A DNA stretch of 64,000 bases from Thermoplasmata archaeon (GTDB taxonomy: Archaea > Thermoplasmatota > DTKX01 > JAHFTX01), in contig JAHFTX010000008.1 in the NCBI GenBank assembly GCA_023265395.1, positions 21,447-85,446 of the forward strand, read 5' to 3'. Below the pieces are notes generated by a model. It was not told the DNA's origin and made no database searches. It saw only the letters and a program-made list of their open reading frames with translations. Shown here one piece after another: positions 17,968-27,815 of this stretch; the stretch's first letter is position 1; each line of letters begins with the position of its first letter. Position numbers and translations under genes: made by a program.

Positions 17968-20900
17968 ATGAATCGACGTACCCGCGTTGGTCGGATGGCC
18001 GCCACTACAGGTCGTCGACCTGCACGCAACGCCCGTAGGGGCGGTCGGACCGCCGCCCGGTTGCTGGTGGCGCTGCTGGTGCTAATGGTGCTGCCGATTC
18101 TCGACATGCCCGCAGGCGCCCAGTCGACGAGCACGGGATCGACGACCAAGCTCGCCGACGGCACGACCACGGCCTTCCTCAACTTTACCCAAGCCGGCAC
18201 ACTCTCGTTCGATGTGCGGATCAACAAGGCCTGGACGATCAACGAGGCGGTGTTCCAGATTCGCGGGGGAGAACAGGTGATCGACCCTGGCACAGAGTTC
18301 GAGACCCATGCCTGGCCGGCGAACCTGCGGCTCGACGTCGGTGGTGATTCGACGATCGAGTTCCAATTCCCCGGTGAGTGGGGACGGATGGCGAACTTCG
18401 GCCTGGAGGCCAACGAGCCCAGCCCCGACTTGCGATTCATCGCCAAGGAGACTCAAGAGGTCCCCCTGCACGTCCCCGTGGCGGACGTCGAGACCTCCCG
18501 TTTCGTCGCCAACTCGACCTCCGAGGACCAATTCGAGTACAAGGCCGTCATCCCGACCTCTCCCGAGAGGGTCGTCTGGCGCAAGAGCTCGATTGGATTC
18601 ACCTTGGCCCAGACGGTCAACATCCCCGACGATGCCAACGATCTGGCGGTCACCAACATCGACCTCAACAATGCCCCCGATGTGATAGTCGCCAGCGACA
18701 AGAGCGGCGTCGTCACTCTTGCCAACAGGCCTCCCAACGGGCTGCAGCCGGGCGTGACCTGGACCGGGGTCGGTCAAGGCGAACGCCTGCTGGCGATGGG
18801 CGTTGGCGATTATGACGGGACAACGTCCCAGGATGTCGTCGTCGGGACGGACAAGGGCAAGGTCTACGTCTTCAACAACCAAGGGCAAGGAATCCTGGGG
18901 GTCCCGGAGGCCATCACCCTGGGCGACCAGGCGGTGGATGCCGTCCTGGTGACCGACCTCGACGGGGATGGCGATGGCGACATCATCGCTGGATACGAGG
19001 GGCTCTCGATCTTCCTCATAAAGTACGACCTCAACCAGAACACCTGGGAGGAGCCGTTGCGGATCCCCAGCGGCTTGGGAGGCTTCACCGACCTGGTCGC
19101 TGCCGACCTCGACCAGGATGGCCTGACCGATGTCGTTGGCGCCAACCAGGACGGCGCCATCTACGTCTTCCTCAACAGCGGCGGGAACACCCTCGTCCCG
19201 CAGCCGAAGGTCAGTGCTGCGACCAAGTCGATGCGAAAGGTCGTCGCCGCTGACTTGACCGGCGATGGGATTGCCGATGTGGGCGGGGTGAGCGAGGACG
19301 GGCGGTTCTACCTATTCTCGGGTCTGGGCGGCGGCGTGCTCGATTCAGGTGATGCGTACCTGGTGAGCCAAGCTCCCCTGCGCGACCTTGCGCTTGCCGA
19401 CCTCAACAAGGATGGCAAGGAAGACCTGCTGCTCCTCTCACAGGATCGTTTCCTCTATGTCCTGGTAAACCGGGGCTTCGGTATCTTCGGCGGCCTCGAG
19501 GCAGGGGTCTCGACGGCCTCGCGCTTGCTCGAGGCGGGAGCCTCAGCGCTGAGCATCACCACCGGGGACGTCGACCACGACAGCGATGTGGACCTCCTCT
19601 TGGGCACGACCAAAGACGTTCAGGTGTGGACCAACAACCTGGGGCCCTTCGAGGTCACCAGCGCGGACTTCGCCCCTGCGCTCGACACCTATCTGGAGCA
19701 ACTCGGCGCCGAGGAGCAGATCAAGGACCCCTGGGGGACCCCGTTCGTCAATGTCCCGCTGCAGTTGACATCGGAGTTCGACAGCGATATCTCGCTGCTC
19801 GGCCTCAACATCACCTACAACTACACCGCGCCGGTAGACTTGCGGGCCGCTTTGGGTGTCTACAAGGACAGCCACAAGAGTGACGCCGATACTGCGGGGG
19901 ACATCATCGTCCCCGTCACCCTCACCTCCGATGGCCCAGGGCAGGTGTTCCTCGAGGGGCTGCACATCGCCTATTCCGAGAATTTCGCCGTCACCGTCAT
20001 CTCGCCCTCGACCCGCCAGAACCACCTCACCAATCAATCGTTGGTCTTCGAGGGCCGCTCGACCATCGACCGCGAGCCCGACTTCGCCAACCCCGACGTC
20101 AACTACACCTGGCGGGTCGAAGGTCGCGCCTTCGGATGGGGGCGCCGCGTGGTGGTCGCCGACATCGAGGAGGAGCTAGGTGCCCTCGAGGCCGACGTCC
20201 AGACCTTCACGGTCCGCCTCACCGCCAAGGTGCTGGCGGGGTCCTACAAGGGGGCGACGGATAGTTCGGAGTTCGCCGTCACCGTCGAACGGCCATCGTT
20301 GCCCGTGGTTCGTGTCAAGCTCTCTGTCTCGGAGACCTCGGTGGTCGAGGGAACGAAGGTCCGGATCATCATGCAGATCGAGAATACCGGCAAGATCAAT
20401 GCCACGGGGCTGACCATCCAACTCCGAGACGACACGGTCGGCCGCTCTATCCAGGCCTACGTCATCCCCCGTCTGATCCACGGCGAGATTCCGCAGCAGT
20501 ACACCCTCGATCAGACGCTGGGGGTGGGCAAACATACCATCGTGGCGGTGATCAAGTCCGTCAGCCCCGTGGAGACCGAGGTGATCTCCAACGACGCTCG
20601 GCAGGTCACCGTCACCGCCAAGCCCATCGACTGGGACTTCATCTTGACCCTGGCAGTGTTCTTCGCGCTGATCGCCTATGTCGCCTTGCTGGGCCTGCGG
20701 ATCAAGAAACGCCGGGATGACCTGGCGATGCGTCAGGACCGCAAGGAGGAGATGAAGGCCATGCACCTGAAGATCCAGGCCGAGATGGCTCAGTTCATCG
20801 CCACGACCGGGGGCATCGGGACCGCAGCTCAACAGGCCCAGCTCTCGGAGGTCCGCAAGGCCCGCGAGCAGGCAGAGTTCGAACGCCAGAACCTGATCAA

Positions 20901-21300
20901 CGACATCCGCGCACAAGTGCGCCTCGCTGAAGAGACCTTGCGACAGGTGCGAGAGATGGGCATCGACGTCGATGACGCCGACGACCTGCTGGCCTCCGCC
21001 AAGGAGGCCTTGGCCAGAGAGAACTTCGACCAGGCGCTCGCCGATGCGGAGACGGCCGAGGACATCGCCACCGAGCAGAAGGAGCGTTACGAGGCAGCCT
21101 TCACGGTCATGGCCCAGCAGGCCGAGACCGAGGACGCCACCGAGCGCCGTCGCAAGCGCCTCGATCGCCGCCGCGATCTGCGCAAGAGGCAGGAATCGTA
21201 CCAGAAAGCCGTCGACGGTGCCGAAGGGAGCGGGCAACCGCCCGGAGATACGCCCGAAGGGGCGGATGGCGCGAGCGCAGGACCCTCCCCCAAGCCGTAG
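17968..21300 (+). CDS. Membrane-anchored FG-GAP/VCBS beta-propeller protein with CARDB-like region, TM and cytosolic coiled coil
   Basis: Signal-like N-terminus; repeated ADLDQDGLTDVVGANQDGAIYVFLNSG-type units; TM FILTLAVFFALIAYVALLGL; helical charged C-terminus. Confidence 0.88.
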   Translation: MNRRTRVGRMAATTGRRPARNARRGGRTAARLLVALLVLMVLPILDMPAGAQSTSTGSTTKLADGTTTAFLNFTQAGTLSFDVRINKAWTINEAVFQIRGGEQVIDPGTEFETHAWPANLRLDVGGDSTIEFQFPGEWGRMANFGLEANEPSPDLRFIAKETQEVPLHVPVADVETSRFVANSTSEDQFEYKAVIPTSPERVVWRKSSIGFTLAQTVNIPDDANDLAVTNIDLNNAPDVIVASDKSGVVTLANRPPNGLQPGVTWTGVGQGERLLAMGVGDYDGTTSQDVVVGTDKGKVYVFNNQGQGILGVPEAITLGDQAVDAVLVTDLDGDGDGDIIAGYEGLSIFLIKYDLNQNTWEEPLRIPSGLGGFTDLVAADLDQDGLTDVVGANQDGAIYVFLNSGGNTLVPQPKVSAATKSMRKVVAADLTGDGIADVGGVSEDGRFYLFSGLGGGVLDSGDAYLVSQAPLRDLALADLNKDGKEDLLLLSQDRFLYVLVNRGFGIFGGLEAGVSTASRLLEAGASALSITTGDVDHDSDVDLLLGTTKDVQVWTNNLGPFEVTSADFAPALDTYLEQLGAEEQIKDPWGTPFVNVPLQLTSEFDSDISLLGLNITYNYTAPVDLRAALGVYKDSHKSDADTAGDIIVPVTLTSDGPGQVFLEGLHIAYSENFAVTVISPSTRQNHLTNQSLVFEGRSTIDREPDFANPDVNYTWRVEGRAFGWGRRVVVADIEEELGALEADVQTFTVRLTAKVLAGSYKGATDSSEFAVTVERPSLPVVRVKLSVSETSVVEGTKVRIIMQIENTGKINATGLTIQLRDDTVGRSIQAYVIPRLIHGEIPQQYTLDQTLGVGKHTIVAVIKSVSPVETEVISNDARQVTVTAKPIDWDFILTLAVFFALIAYVALLGLRIKKRRDDLAMRQDRKEEMKAMHLKIQAEMAQFIATTGGIGTAAQQAQLSEVRKAREQAEFERQNLINDIRAQVRLAEETLRQVREMGIDVDDADDLLASAKEALARENFDQALADAETAEDIATEQKERYEAAFTVMAQQAETEDATERRRKRLDRRRDLRKRQESYQKAVDGAEGSGQPPGDTPEGADGASAGPSPKP

Positions 21301-21337
21301 GGAGCGCCCGGCGACGCGCTAGTCAGCCACGGCCCAG

Positions 21338-21349
21338 AAAGGTTATAGG
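21338..21349 (+). promoter_or_regulatory. BRE/TATA-like element GAAAGGTTATAG
   Basis: About 40 nt upstream of ATG 21386; followed by aaaggagg. Confidence 0.55.
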
Positions 21350-21385
21350 GCGCCCAGCGGCATCGAAAGGAGGCTGGGTGCTCTG

Positions 21386-24300
21386 ATGCTACCTGGTCGA
21401 TGGACGAGCCTGCTGCCCCTGCTGGTCGTGGCACTGCTGGTCCTCCCCCTCCTGTCGGCGGCCGTCGCAACCGAGGCATCGGATCCTTCGTCGACCCATG
21501 GTCGGCAGCAGACCATTCCCAGCTGTCTCTCGACGCCAGTGGTAGATGGCTTCTACAATAGCAGCGCGGAGTGGGTCGGCTCTCTCAACCTCGACATCGG
21601 CGTCAGCGGCAGGGCCGCCGAGCTGTACGTTTGTGCCGATGGGATGTCGCTCTACTTCCTGGCAGACCTCATCCAGGAGACGACCCCTGACCCGACCTCG
21701 GGCCCGCTGGCCGCCGACGGCGCGACCGAGTACTTCACGATCATCATCGACGGCGACAACGATGGCGAGGTCACCTACGCGCAGAACCAACAGGGGTTCA
21801 AGCCCCCCGACCAAGGAGGTCAGAACGTCGACCATGGCGTCCTCGTGGGCAAGAACCTCACCACCCGCTGGGTCGGGCAGCTCTACACCGGTCAGGGCCT
21901 GACCTTTGCCACGCAGTGGAGCTACGCCGACATCTTCGCGTACAACTACAACGGCAGCGCCAACTTCGGCACCTCGCACCTGATCGCCGAGGTCTCGATC
22001 CCCTACGATGGCCCCGGTGATGTCCTGGGTGGTTCGATCTGGAAGGGTTTCGTCAAGGGCCTCTACATCGTCGGATTCGACAGCGCCCTGCCGGCAGGGG
22101 ACCAGATGTATGCCTCCTGGCCCCAGCCCCCCCCGGCGGGTCTGGCCGGTGGCTTCGACCCGATGACGTTGCCCCAGGAGCTCCCCCACATCCGGATCAC
22201 CGACCCGGCGGTTGCTGATGGCCCCTTCGAGGTCGGGACGGCGGTGGTCGTCACGACCGAGGCGACCGATGACTCGGTTGGCACCCTCACCTATCAGTGG
22301 GACCTCGATGGCACGCCCATCGCTGGTGCGACGGCGGCCACCTACCCGTTCGATCCGACCGCCGCCGGATTCTACGATCTGCAGGTGACGGTCACCGACA
22401 CCCAGAGCAATGCTGAGTCGGCCGACATGGTGATGGAATGGATCCCCCAAGAGACGGGACCGTCGACGGTCAGCACCGAGCCACCCGCTGGCGCTGTGGA
22501 GGGCGTCGAGGGCGCGGACCTTCCGCTGTCGTTGACCTACCAGGATCTCAATCTGGGCCAATCGGATGAGGCGGTGGCGGTCTCCTGGACCCTCAACGGT
22601 GCTGCCGTCACTCCCTCGAAGGTCTCGGGTTTCCAGGTCGATCCGACGACCCGGCGGACCACCTACACATTCTCGACCGACTACGAGATGGCGGGCACCT
22701 ACGCGGTCTCAGTCTTGGTCACCGACAGCTACCTCGATGCCGGGCTCACGACCTCGGCGACCTGGTCGGTGACGGTCGCCAACACCAACCGACCGCCCAA
22801 GATCGAGACGGCGACCCCAGCGGGCAACGCGATCGCCCTCAAGGAACTCGAGTCGGTGCAGTTCGAGATCTCGGCGACAGACCCCGACTCGGACACCCTC
22901 GAATACGCGTGGACCTTCGATGATCTCCCGCAGCCCCTCTCAGCGGGGGCGCTCAGCTTCACCTATCTGAGCGACCTCTCCTCTGCCGGTCCCCACACGG
23001 TGCGAGCGGAGGTCTCCGATGGCACCGATGAGGTCAACCGCACTTGGAGCGTGACGGTCGACAACCTCAACCAGGCCCCGCGGATCGTCTCCCTCTCCCC
23101 CGAGGGGGCCGTGGTACTCGACGAAGGCTCCAGTCAGACCTTCTCCGTCGTCGCCGCGGATGCCGACGAGGACTCGTTGACCTACCTCTGGCGGCTCAAC
23201 GAGCTCGACATCGAGAGTGCCACCACTCCAACCTTCGTGTTCACAACGGCCTTCACTGGTCCGATGAGCGCAGGGGGCTACACCCTCGAGGTCATCGTCA
23301 AGGATGGCCACGTCAGCACCCCGACGAGCTGGGAGATCGAGGTCCGCAACGTCGATCGACCGCCGGTGGTCGTCTGGGCCTCGCCCCAAGAGGGCAGCAC
23401 CTTCCCGCTCGGAAGCCGCGTCAACTTCATCGCCGGCGAGAGCAAGGATCCCGACGGGCACGCGCTGACGTACGCATGGGACTTTGGGGACGGGTCCAAG
23501 GCCGTCGAGGCGGTGCTCACCCATGAGTACCGCCAGCCGGACACCTATCAAGTGACCCTGACCGTCTCCGATGGTGGGACGCCCATCGTGCTCAGCCGCA
23601 CCATCACGATCGAGGCAGCGGTGGTCTCGGTGACCTTCATCAAGGCCGAGCCAACGACTGCCAAGGAGGGTAGCTCGATTCACCTCGAGGTGACCGTGCG
23701 CAACAGCGGAAACCTGGCGGTCGACGGCGTGGCGGTGACGCTGGTGATCGGGAGCTCTGTGTCTGCCCAGCTCTTTGCGAACCTCACCCCCCAGGCCGAC
23801 CAGGTGCTGACCTTCGAATGGAAGGCGCGACCAGGTACCCACAAGGTCTCCGCCTCGATCGCCCCAAAGGACGGGCTCCAGATCGATACCAGTGGCACCC
23901 CACCGAGTGTCACGCTCACGATCGAGGCCCTCCACCGGACCGACGATTCGGGACAACCTTCGTTGTTGACATCGCCAGTGGTCTTGGGGGGGATCGTCGG
24001 GTTGCTGGTCGTGCTCATCGTGGTCGCGCTTATCGCCGCCAGGCGCGTCAAGGCGAAGCGCTACTCCGAGGGATTGATGGCCTCAGTACCAGCCCCTGCC
24101 GCGCCGATGACCTACCAGACCGACTACCAGGCGAGGGCGCTCTCCCAGGAGACCTTCGCCCGAGCTCTCCAGACGACCCAGACGCCAGCGGAGCGCTCCA
24201 CGGCCTCGAGCAAGGCGCGCGTCTGCCCCCATTGCAAGGCCGAGGTGTTCGAGGAGAGTGCCGACTGCCCCTTCTGCTACAAGCCGATGGTGGTGGCGCC

Positions 24301-24955
24301 CCCGCCGCCAAAGCCCGTCATCGCTCCGCCTGCAGCCGTCCCCTCCGTACCTGTCACACCCAAGGGGCCGACCTGCCCCGCGTGCCACGAGCCGGTCGAG
24401 GCAGGCTGGAAGCTCTGCCCCTTCTGTGACCACGCACTCGGCGAGCCGTCTGCGCCAAGCAGCGCCGGTGCAGCAGGGACGAAGTCTGCCAGCACTCGGC
24501 CCACCTCAGCCAAGACCCACTGTCCCGCCTGCAACGAGGAGGTCGAACGGGATTGGAAGATCTGCCCCTTCTGTGACAACGAGCTCAAGGGCAGCTCACC
24601 GACTCCCCCTAGGTCGACCAGGCCCAGCGGCACCGCCGTCAGTGGGCCATCCCCTACCAAAGGATCCGCAAGCGCGGCTCCGTCACGACCTTCGCCGACC
24701 AATGCTGCCAGCCCGTCGCCCAGGGGGGCTGCTCCCATCCCAGCGGTGGCCCCCCCCGCGGCGAGCCTCGCAGGCGCATTCACCAGCCGGCTGGCGACAT
24801 TGCAGGCCGCTCTCGAGCGCGCGGAGGCGGGGGGGAAGCCCCGCAAGGACGTGCGCAACTTCCTGACCCTGGCGCAGCGCAATCACGGCTCCGGGAAGCT
24901 CGACAAGGCGACCGAATACCTCGATAAGGCGCAGAAGGCCCTCGAGCCCTCCTGA
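21386..24955 (+). CDS. Surface protein: CBM9/DOMON-like N-terminus, PKD/Ig repeats, CARDB, TM, three cytosolic zinc ribbons, helical tail
   Basis: ALTYAWDFGDGSKAVEAVLTHEYRQPDTYQVTLTVSDGG (PKD); TM LLTSPVVLGGIVGLLVVLIVVALIAA; CPHCKAE..CPFC, CPACHEP..CPFC, CPACNEE..CPFC. Confidence 0.88.
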   Translation: MLPGRWTSLLPLLVVALLVLPLLSAAVATEASDPSSTHGRQQTIPSCLSTPVVDGFYNSSAEWVGSLNLDIGVSGRAAELYVCADGMSLYFLADLIQETTPDPTSGPLAADGATEYFTIIIDGDNDGEVTYAQNQQGFKPPDQGGQNVDHGVLVGKNLTTRWVGQLYTGQGLTFATQWSYADIFAYNYNGSANFGTSHLIAEVSIPYDGPGDVLGGSIWKGFVKGLYIVGFDSALPAGDQMYASWPQPPPAGLAGGFDPMTLPQELPHIRITDPAVADGPFEVGTAVVVTTEATDDSVGTLTYQWDLDGTPIAGATAATYPFDPTAAGFYDLQVTVTDTQSNAESADMVMEWIPQETGPSTVSTEPPAGAVEGVEGADLPLSLTYQDLNLGQSDEAVAVSWTLNGAAVTPSKVSGFQVDPTTRRTTYTFSTDYEMAGTYAVSVLVTDSYLDAGLTTSATWSVTVANTNRPPKIETATPAGNAIALKELESVQFEISATDPDSDTLEYAWTFDDLPQPLSAGALSFTYLSDLSSAGPHTVRAEVSDGTDEVNRTWSVTVDNLNQAPRIVSLSPEGAVVLDEGSSQTFSVVAADADEDSLTYLWRLNELDIESATTPTFVFTTAFTGPMSAGGYTLEVIVKDGHVSTPTSWEIEVRNVDRPPVVVWASPQEGSTFPLGSRVNFIAGESKDPDGHALTYAWDFGDGSKAVEAVLTHEYRQPDTYQVTLTVSDGGTPIVLSRTITIEAAVVSVTFIKAEPTTAKEGSSIHLEVTVRNSGNLAVDGVAVTLVIGSSVSAQLFANLTPQADQVLTFEWKARPGTHKVSASIAPKDGLQIDTSGTPPSVTLTIEALHRTDDSGQPSLLTSPVVLGGIVGLLVVLIVVALIAARRVKAKRYSEGLMASVPAPAAPMTYQTDYQARALSQETFARALQTTQTPAERSTASSKARVCPHCKAEVFEESADCPFCYKPMVVAPPPPKPVIAPPAAVPSVPVTPKGPTCPACHEPVEAGWKLCPFCDHALGEPSAPSSAGAAGTKSASTRPTSAKTHCPACNEEVERDWKICPFCDNELKGSSPTPPRSTRPSGTAVSGPSPTKGSASAAPSRPSPTNAASPSPRGAAPIPAVAPPAASLAGAFTSRLATLQAALERAEAGGKPRKDVRNFLTLAQRNHGSGKLDKATEYLDKAQKALEPS

Positions 24956-24959
24956 GCGT

Positions 24960-25403
24960 TCAATCGACGACGTCGAGGCGCAGTTCCTCGCCGGCGGAGG
25001 ACCACGCCCTCCATGACCGGCGGGTGTAAGGATGGGCGATGATCAGGTGCACATCTCCTAGGCGGGAGAAGAACCCCAAGTCGGCCTCCGATGGGAAGGG
25101 ATAGGGGCTTGGGTGCGAGTGGACCGACCCGATGATCAGTCTGCCCGAGCTGACGTTGGCGAACTGGACGATGGCATGGCGGTCCCCGCTGACGGTCCCA
25201 GGGATGAGGAGCAGGTCGTCGATCACCCCTTGCGTCTTTGAGGAGAGGATCCCGGAGAACTCCCGGGGGTGAGTCTGCGCGCTGCTCTGGAGGAGCATCT
25301 CTAGGAGACGGCCAGAGATCCTCCGATAGCGCGCGCTCCGTCGTCTTCCCTTTGAGGTCGACGATGGTGAGTCGCCGACCTTGATTCCGCGGATGCGCAC
25401 CAT
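24960..25403 (-). CDS. JAMM/MPN (JAB) domain metalloprotease-like protein
   Basis: REFSGIL ... HSHPSPYPFPSEADL fits E-x(n)-HxH-x7-S-xx-D exactly. Confidence 0.75.
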   Translation of the reverse strand: MVRIRGIKVGDSPSSTSKGRRRSARYRRISGRLLEMLLQSSAQTHPREFSGILSSKTQGVIDDLLLIPGTVSGDRHAIVQFANVSSGRLIIGSVHSHPSPYPFPSEADLGFFSRLGDVHLIIAHPYTRRSWRAWSSAGEELRLDVVD

Positions 25404-25503
25404 CGCCCGGCACCGTCGAGCTCTCTGCCGTGGTGTCGCTGCTTGAAGTCTGCGCTTTGCCCGCCTCGCTCCTCGGTGGCGCGATCGCGGTGCGACGGTG
25501 GGA

Positions 25504-25511
25504 CTTTATAA
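25504..25511 (+). promoter_or_regulatory. TATA box (CTTTATAA) for aIF5A
   Basis: About 38 nt upstream of ATG 25546. Confidence 0.6.
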
Positions 25512-25545
25512 GCCCGTCATCCTTGCCCACCTCGGAGCCCTCGAG

Positions 25546-25932
25546 ATGTCCGTCACCCAAGCTGAAGTACGGGAGCTCAAACCCAACAGATACATGGTCA
25601 TCGACGGCGAGCCTTGCAAGATTATCTCCATCAGTGTCAGCAAGCCGGGCAAGCATGGTGAGGCCAAAGCCCGCATCGATGCCGTGGGCCTCTTCGACGA
25701 TTCGAAGCGATCCGTCGTCCATCCGGTCAAGCACAAGATCAGCGTGCCGCTGATCGACAAGCGCTCCGCGCAGGTCTTGGCGCTGGTGGGCAGCGATGTG
25801 CAGCTGATGGACATGTCGAGCTACGAGACCTTCGAGCTGCCCATCCCAGAGGAGTTCCGTGCCGAGATCTCCCCCGGCAAGGAGGTCTCATACTTTGAGG
25901 CCATGGGCCGGCGCAAGATCACTCGCGTCTGA
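25546..25932 (+). CDS. eif5A: Translation initiation factor aIF5A
   Basis: MSVTQAEVRELKPNRYMVIDGEPCKIISISVSKPGKHGEAKAR (hypusine loop). Confidence 0.95.
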   Translation: MSVTQAEVRELKPNRYMVIDGEPCKIISISVSKPGKHGEAKARIDAVGLFDDSKRSVVHPVKHKISVPLIDKRSAQVLALVGSDVQLMDMSSYETFELPIPEEFRAEISPGKEVSYFEAMGRRKITRV

Positions 25933-25973
25933 ACCACCGTCCCTGGTGAGGGGACCGCGGCGGAGGTAGCATC

Positions 25974-26846
25974 GTGCAGGGTCGGAACAATCTTCAGTTT
26001 GCCGACGCGAACAGCACATACGCCGATTCGACCTTCGTGCTCTTTGGCGTGCCCTTCGACAACACCTGTTCCTTCCGGACCGGCGCCCGCTTCGGCCCCG
26101 CAGCGGTGCGGACCGCCTCGTACAACTTCGAGACGTGGCTCTTTGCCCATGGCATCGACCTCGCGGAAGAGGCGATTTTCGATTGGGGAGACGTCCATGA
26201 CTTCGCGATCGTCGACCAGATGGTCGCAGAGGTCGAGCAGGTGGCCACCCCGTTTGCCAAGGATGGCAAAGTCCCGATGGTCATCGGTGGTGAGCATTCC
26301 ATCAGCGCACCGTGGATCGGTGCGTACGCCACGCGCAACAAGCTCGCCTGTATCCAGGTCGATGCCCACCTGGACTTCCGCGATTCTTACCAGGGTCTGG
26401 CCAACTCCCATGCCTGCGCTGCGGCGCGGATCGTGGACCGCATCGGAGTCGAGAACCACGTGGTCATCGGCGCGCGGTCGATCTGCCGCGAGGAGCACGA
26501 GCGCGCCACCGAGCTGGGGTTGCGGTGGTACAGCGCCTTCGACGTCCGCGATCGCACGCTCAAGGCCGTGGTGCAAGAAGCCCTCGATTACCTCAAACCC
26601 GAGCGCGTGATCGTCACGCTCGACATCGATGGGATCGACCCGGCCTATGCACCGGGCACCGGCACTCCCGAGCCCTTCGGGCTGACCCCCATGGAGGTGC
26701 GCCAACTCCTCATCGAGGTCGGTCCGCGCCTGGTAGGGTTCGACGTCAATGAGATCGCGCCAGTCTACGACCAGGGGATCACTGCCGCTCTTGCGGCGCG
26801 CATGGTCCGCGAAGCGATGGGGATCGTCGCTCGCCATCGTGCCTGA
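25974..26846 (+). CDS. speB: Agmatinase/arginase-family ureohydrolase
   Basis: FGVPFDNTCSFRTGARFGP, GGEHSIS, DAHLDFRD, DIDGIDPAYAPGTGTPEPFG. Confidence 0.92.
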   Translation: MQGRNNLQFADANSTYADSTFVLFGVPFDNTCSFRTGARFGPAAVRTASYNFETWLFAHGIDLAEEAIFDWGDVHDFAIVDQMVAEVEQVATPFAKDGKVPMVIGGEHSISAPWIGAYATRNKLACIQVDAHLDFRDSYQGLANSHACAAARIVDRIGVENHVVIGARSICREEHERATELGLRWYSAFDVRDRTLKAVVQEALDYLKPERVIVTLDIDGIDPAYAPGTGTPEPFGLTPMEVRQLLIEVGPRLVGFDVNEIAPVYDQGITAALAARMVREAMGIVARHRA

Positions 26847-26854
26847 ACGGCCAT

Positions 26855-27574
26855 CTACTCATCGATGGCGGCGAGCATCCGGGTGACATCGGGTTCGAGG
26901 CGGGGCTCCCGCGACGGCGGCGGCGGATGCGGTCCCACGGGGCGCAACGTGCTGACGTTCCGTTGGACCTGCAACATTCGCAAGTGGGCTGCAAGGGGGG
27001 CGGGCAGCAGCAGCAGGGCCGTCGCCACACCGTAGAGCGTGATCGCCCAGGAGCTCCCCAGTGGGACGGTCTGGAGCGTGGCGAGGGCCAGCAATGCGCA
27101 GCGTGTGAGAACGGCAAGGGTGCCGATGATGACGGACTCTCGCATGTCCATCTCCATACCCGCAAGCGCAATCGCCAGGATCACCACCGGGGTGGTCAGC
27201 AACACTGCCGATCCCACCAGGGGTGTGGTCCCCAAGACGGCGATGAGGAGCACGAGTGCGCGCACCACCCGCAGCTCCCAGCGCAAGCCATGGAGCCAGC
27301 GGGCGCCACGCACCATCGTCGGAATCGAGCCGAGCTGGAGAATCGCGGTGGTCACGCTGTCATGGGGCGCCCTGCCACCATGGTCTGCTGCAGCCATCAG
27401 GTGGGCCCGGAGGTCCGCCGTCAGGGTCGCGCGGGCCTGGGCCGGGACCATCCACAGCGCCGAGTCGAAGGTAGCTACATGCTCTTCGATGAGGCTCAGC
27501 CAGCGGGGCCGAGTGTCGAGGGTCCCGCCGTCGGGACGGCTGCGGCGCGGGTAGAGCCGCGAGGGCGTGCTCAC
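26855..27574 (-). CDS. Hypothetical multi-pass membrane protein
   Basis: Several hydrophobic segments; GTG start inferred from GTGA overlap with upstream small ORF. Confidence 0.55.
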   Translation of the reverse strand: MSTPSRLYPRRSRPDGGTLDTRPRWLSLIEEHVATFDSALWMVPAQARATLTADLRAHLMAAADHGGRAPHDSVTTAILQLGSIPTMVRGARWLHGLRWELRVVRALVLLIAVLGTTPLVGSAVLLTTPVVILAIALAGMEMDMRESVIIGTLAVLTRCALLALATLQTVPLGSSWAITLYGVATALLLLPAPLAAHLRMLQVQRNVSTLRPVGPHPPPPSREPRLEPDVTRMLAAIDE

Positions 27575-27711
27575 GGGGCCCCCGTTGCGTCGTCGTCCGG
27601 CAGGGAGAGCCGCCAGCGCCGCCACAGGTAGGCCATGACCAGGGCACCGGTGAGCAGGAGGCTGACCCCCGCCTGGTACGCCATCAGTCCATCGTCGAGA
27701 AGAGGTCCCAT
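27571..27711 (-). CDS. Small single-TM protein (46 aa), absent from the ORF track
   Basis: MGPLLDDGLMAYQAGVSLLLTGALVMAYLWRRWRLSLPDDDATGAP*; stop overlaps next GTG. Confidence 0.5.
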   Translation of the reverse strand: MGPLLDDGLMAYQAGVSLLLTGALVMAYLWRRWRLSLPDDDATGAP

Positions 27712-27782
27712 CGCCCTCCGTTGCCCTAGCGGTGCACTGGGCTATGCTTCTTCGCACCGCGCGGCCGTCAGTGTGGGTGAAC

Positions 27783-27790
27783 CTTAATAT
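27783..27790 (+). promoter_or_regulatory. TATA-like element (CTTAATAT) for the J-protein
   Basis: About 29 nt upstream of ATG 27816. Confidence 0.5.
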
Positions 27791-27815
27791 CGACCCGGCG
27801 GGCTTGGCCGAAGGC

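Noticed and set aside
24883-25734. 283-aa minus ORF
   Set aside because: Overlaps the JAMM gene and aIF5A in another frame; no domain logic
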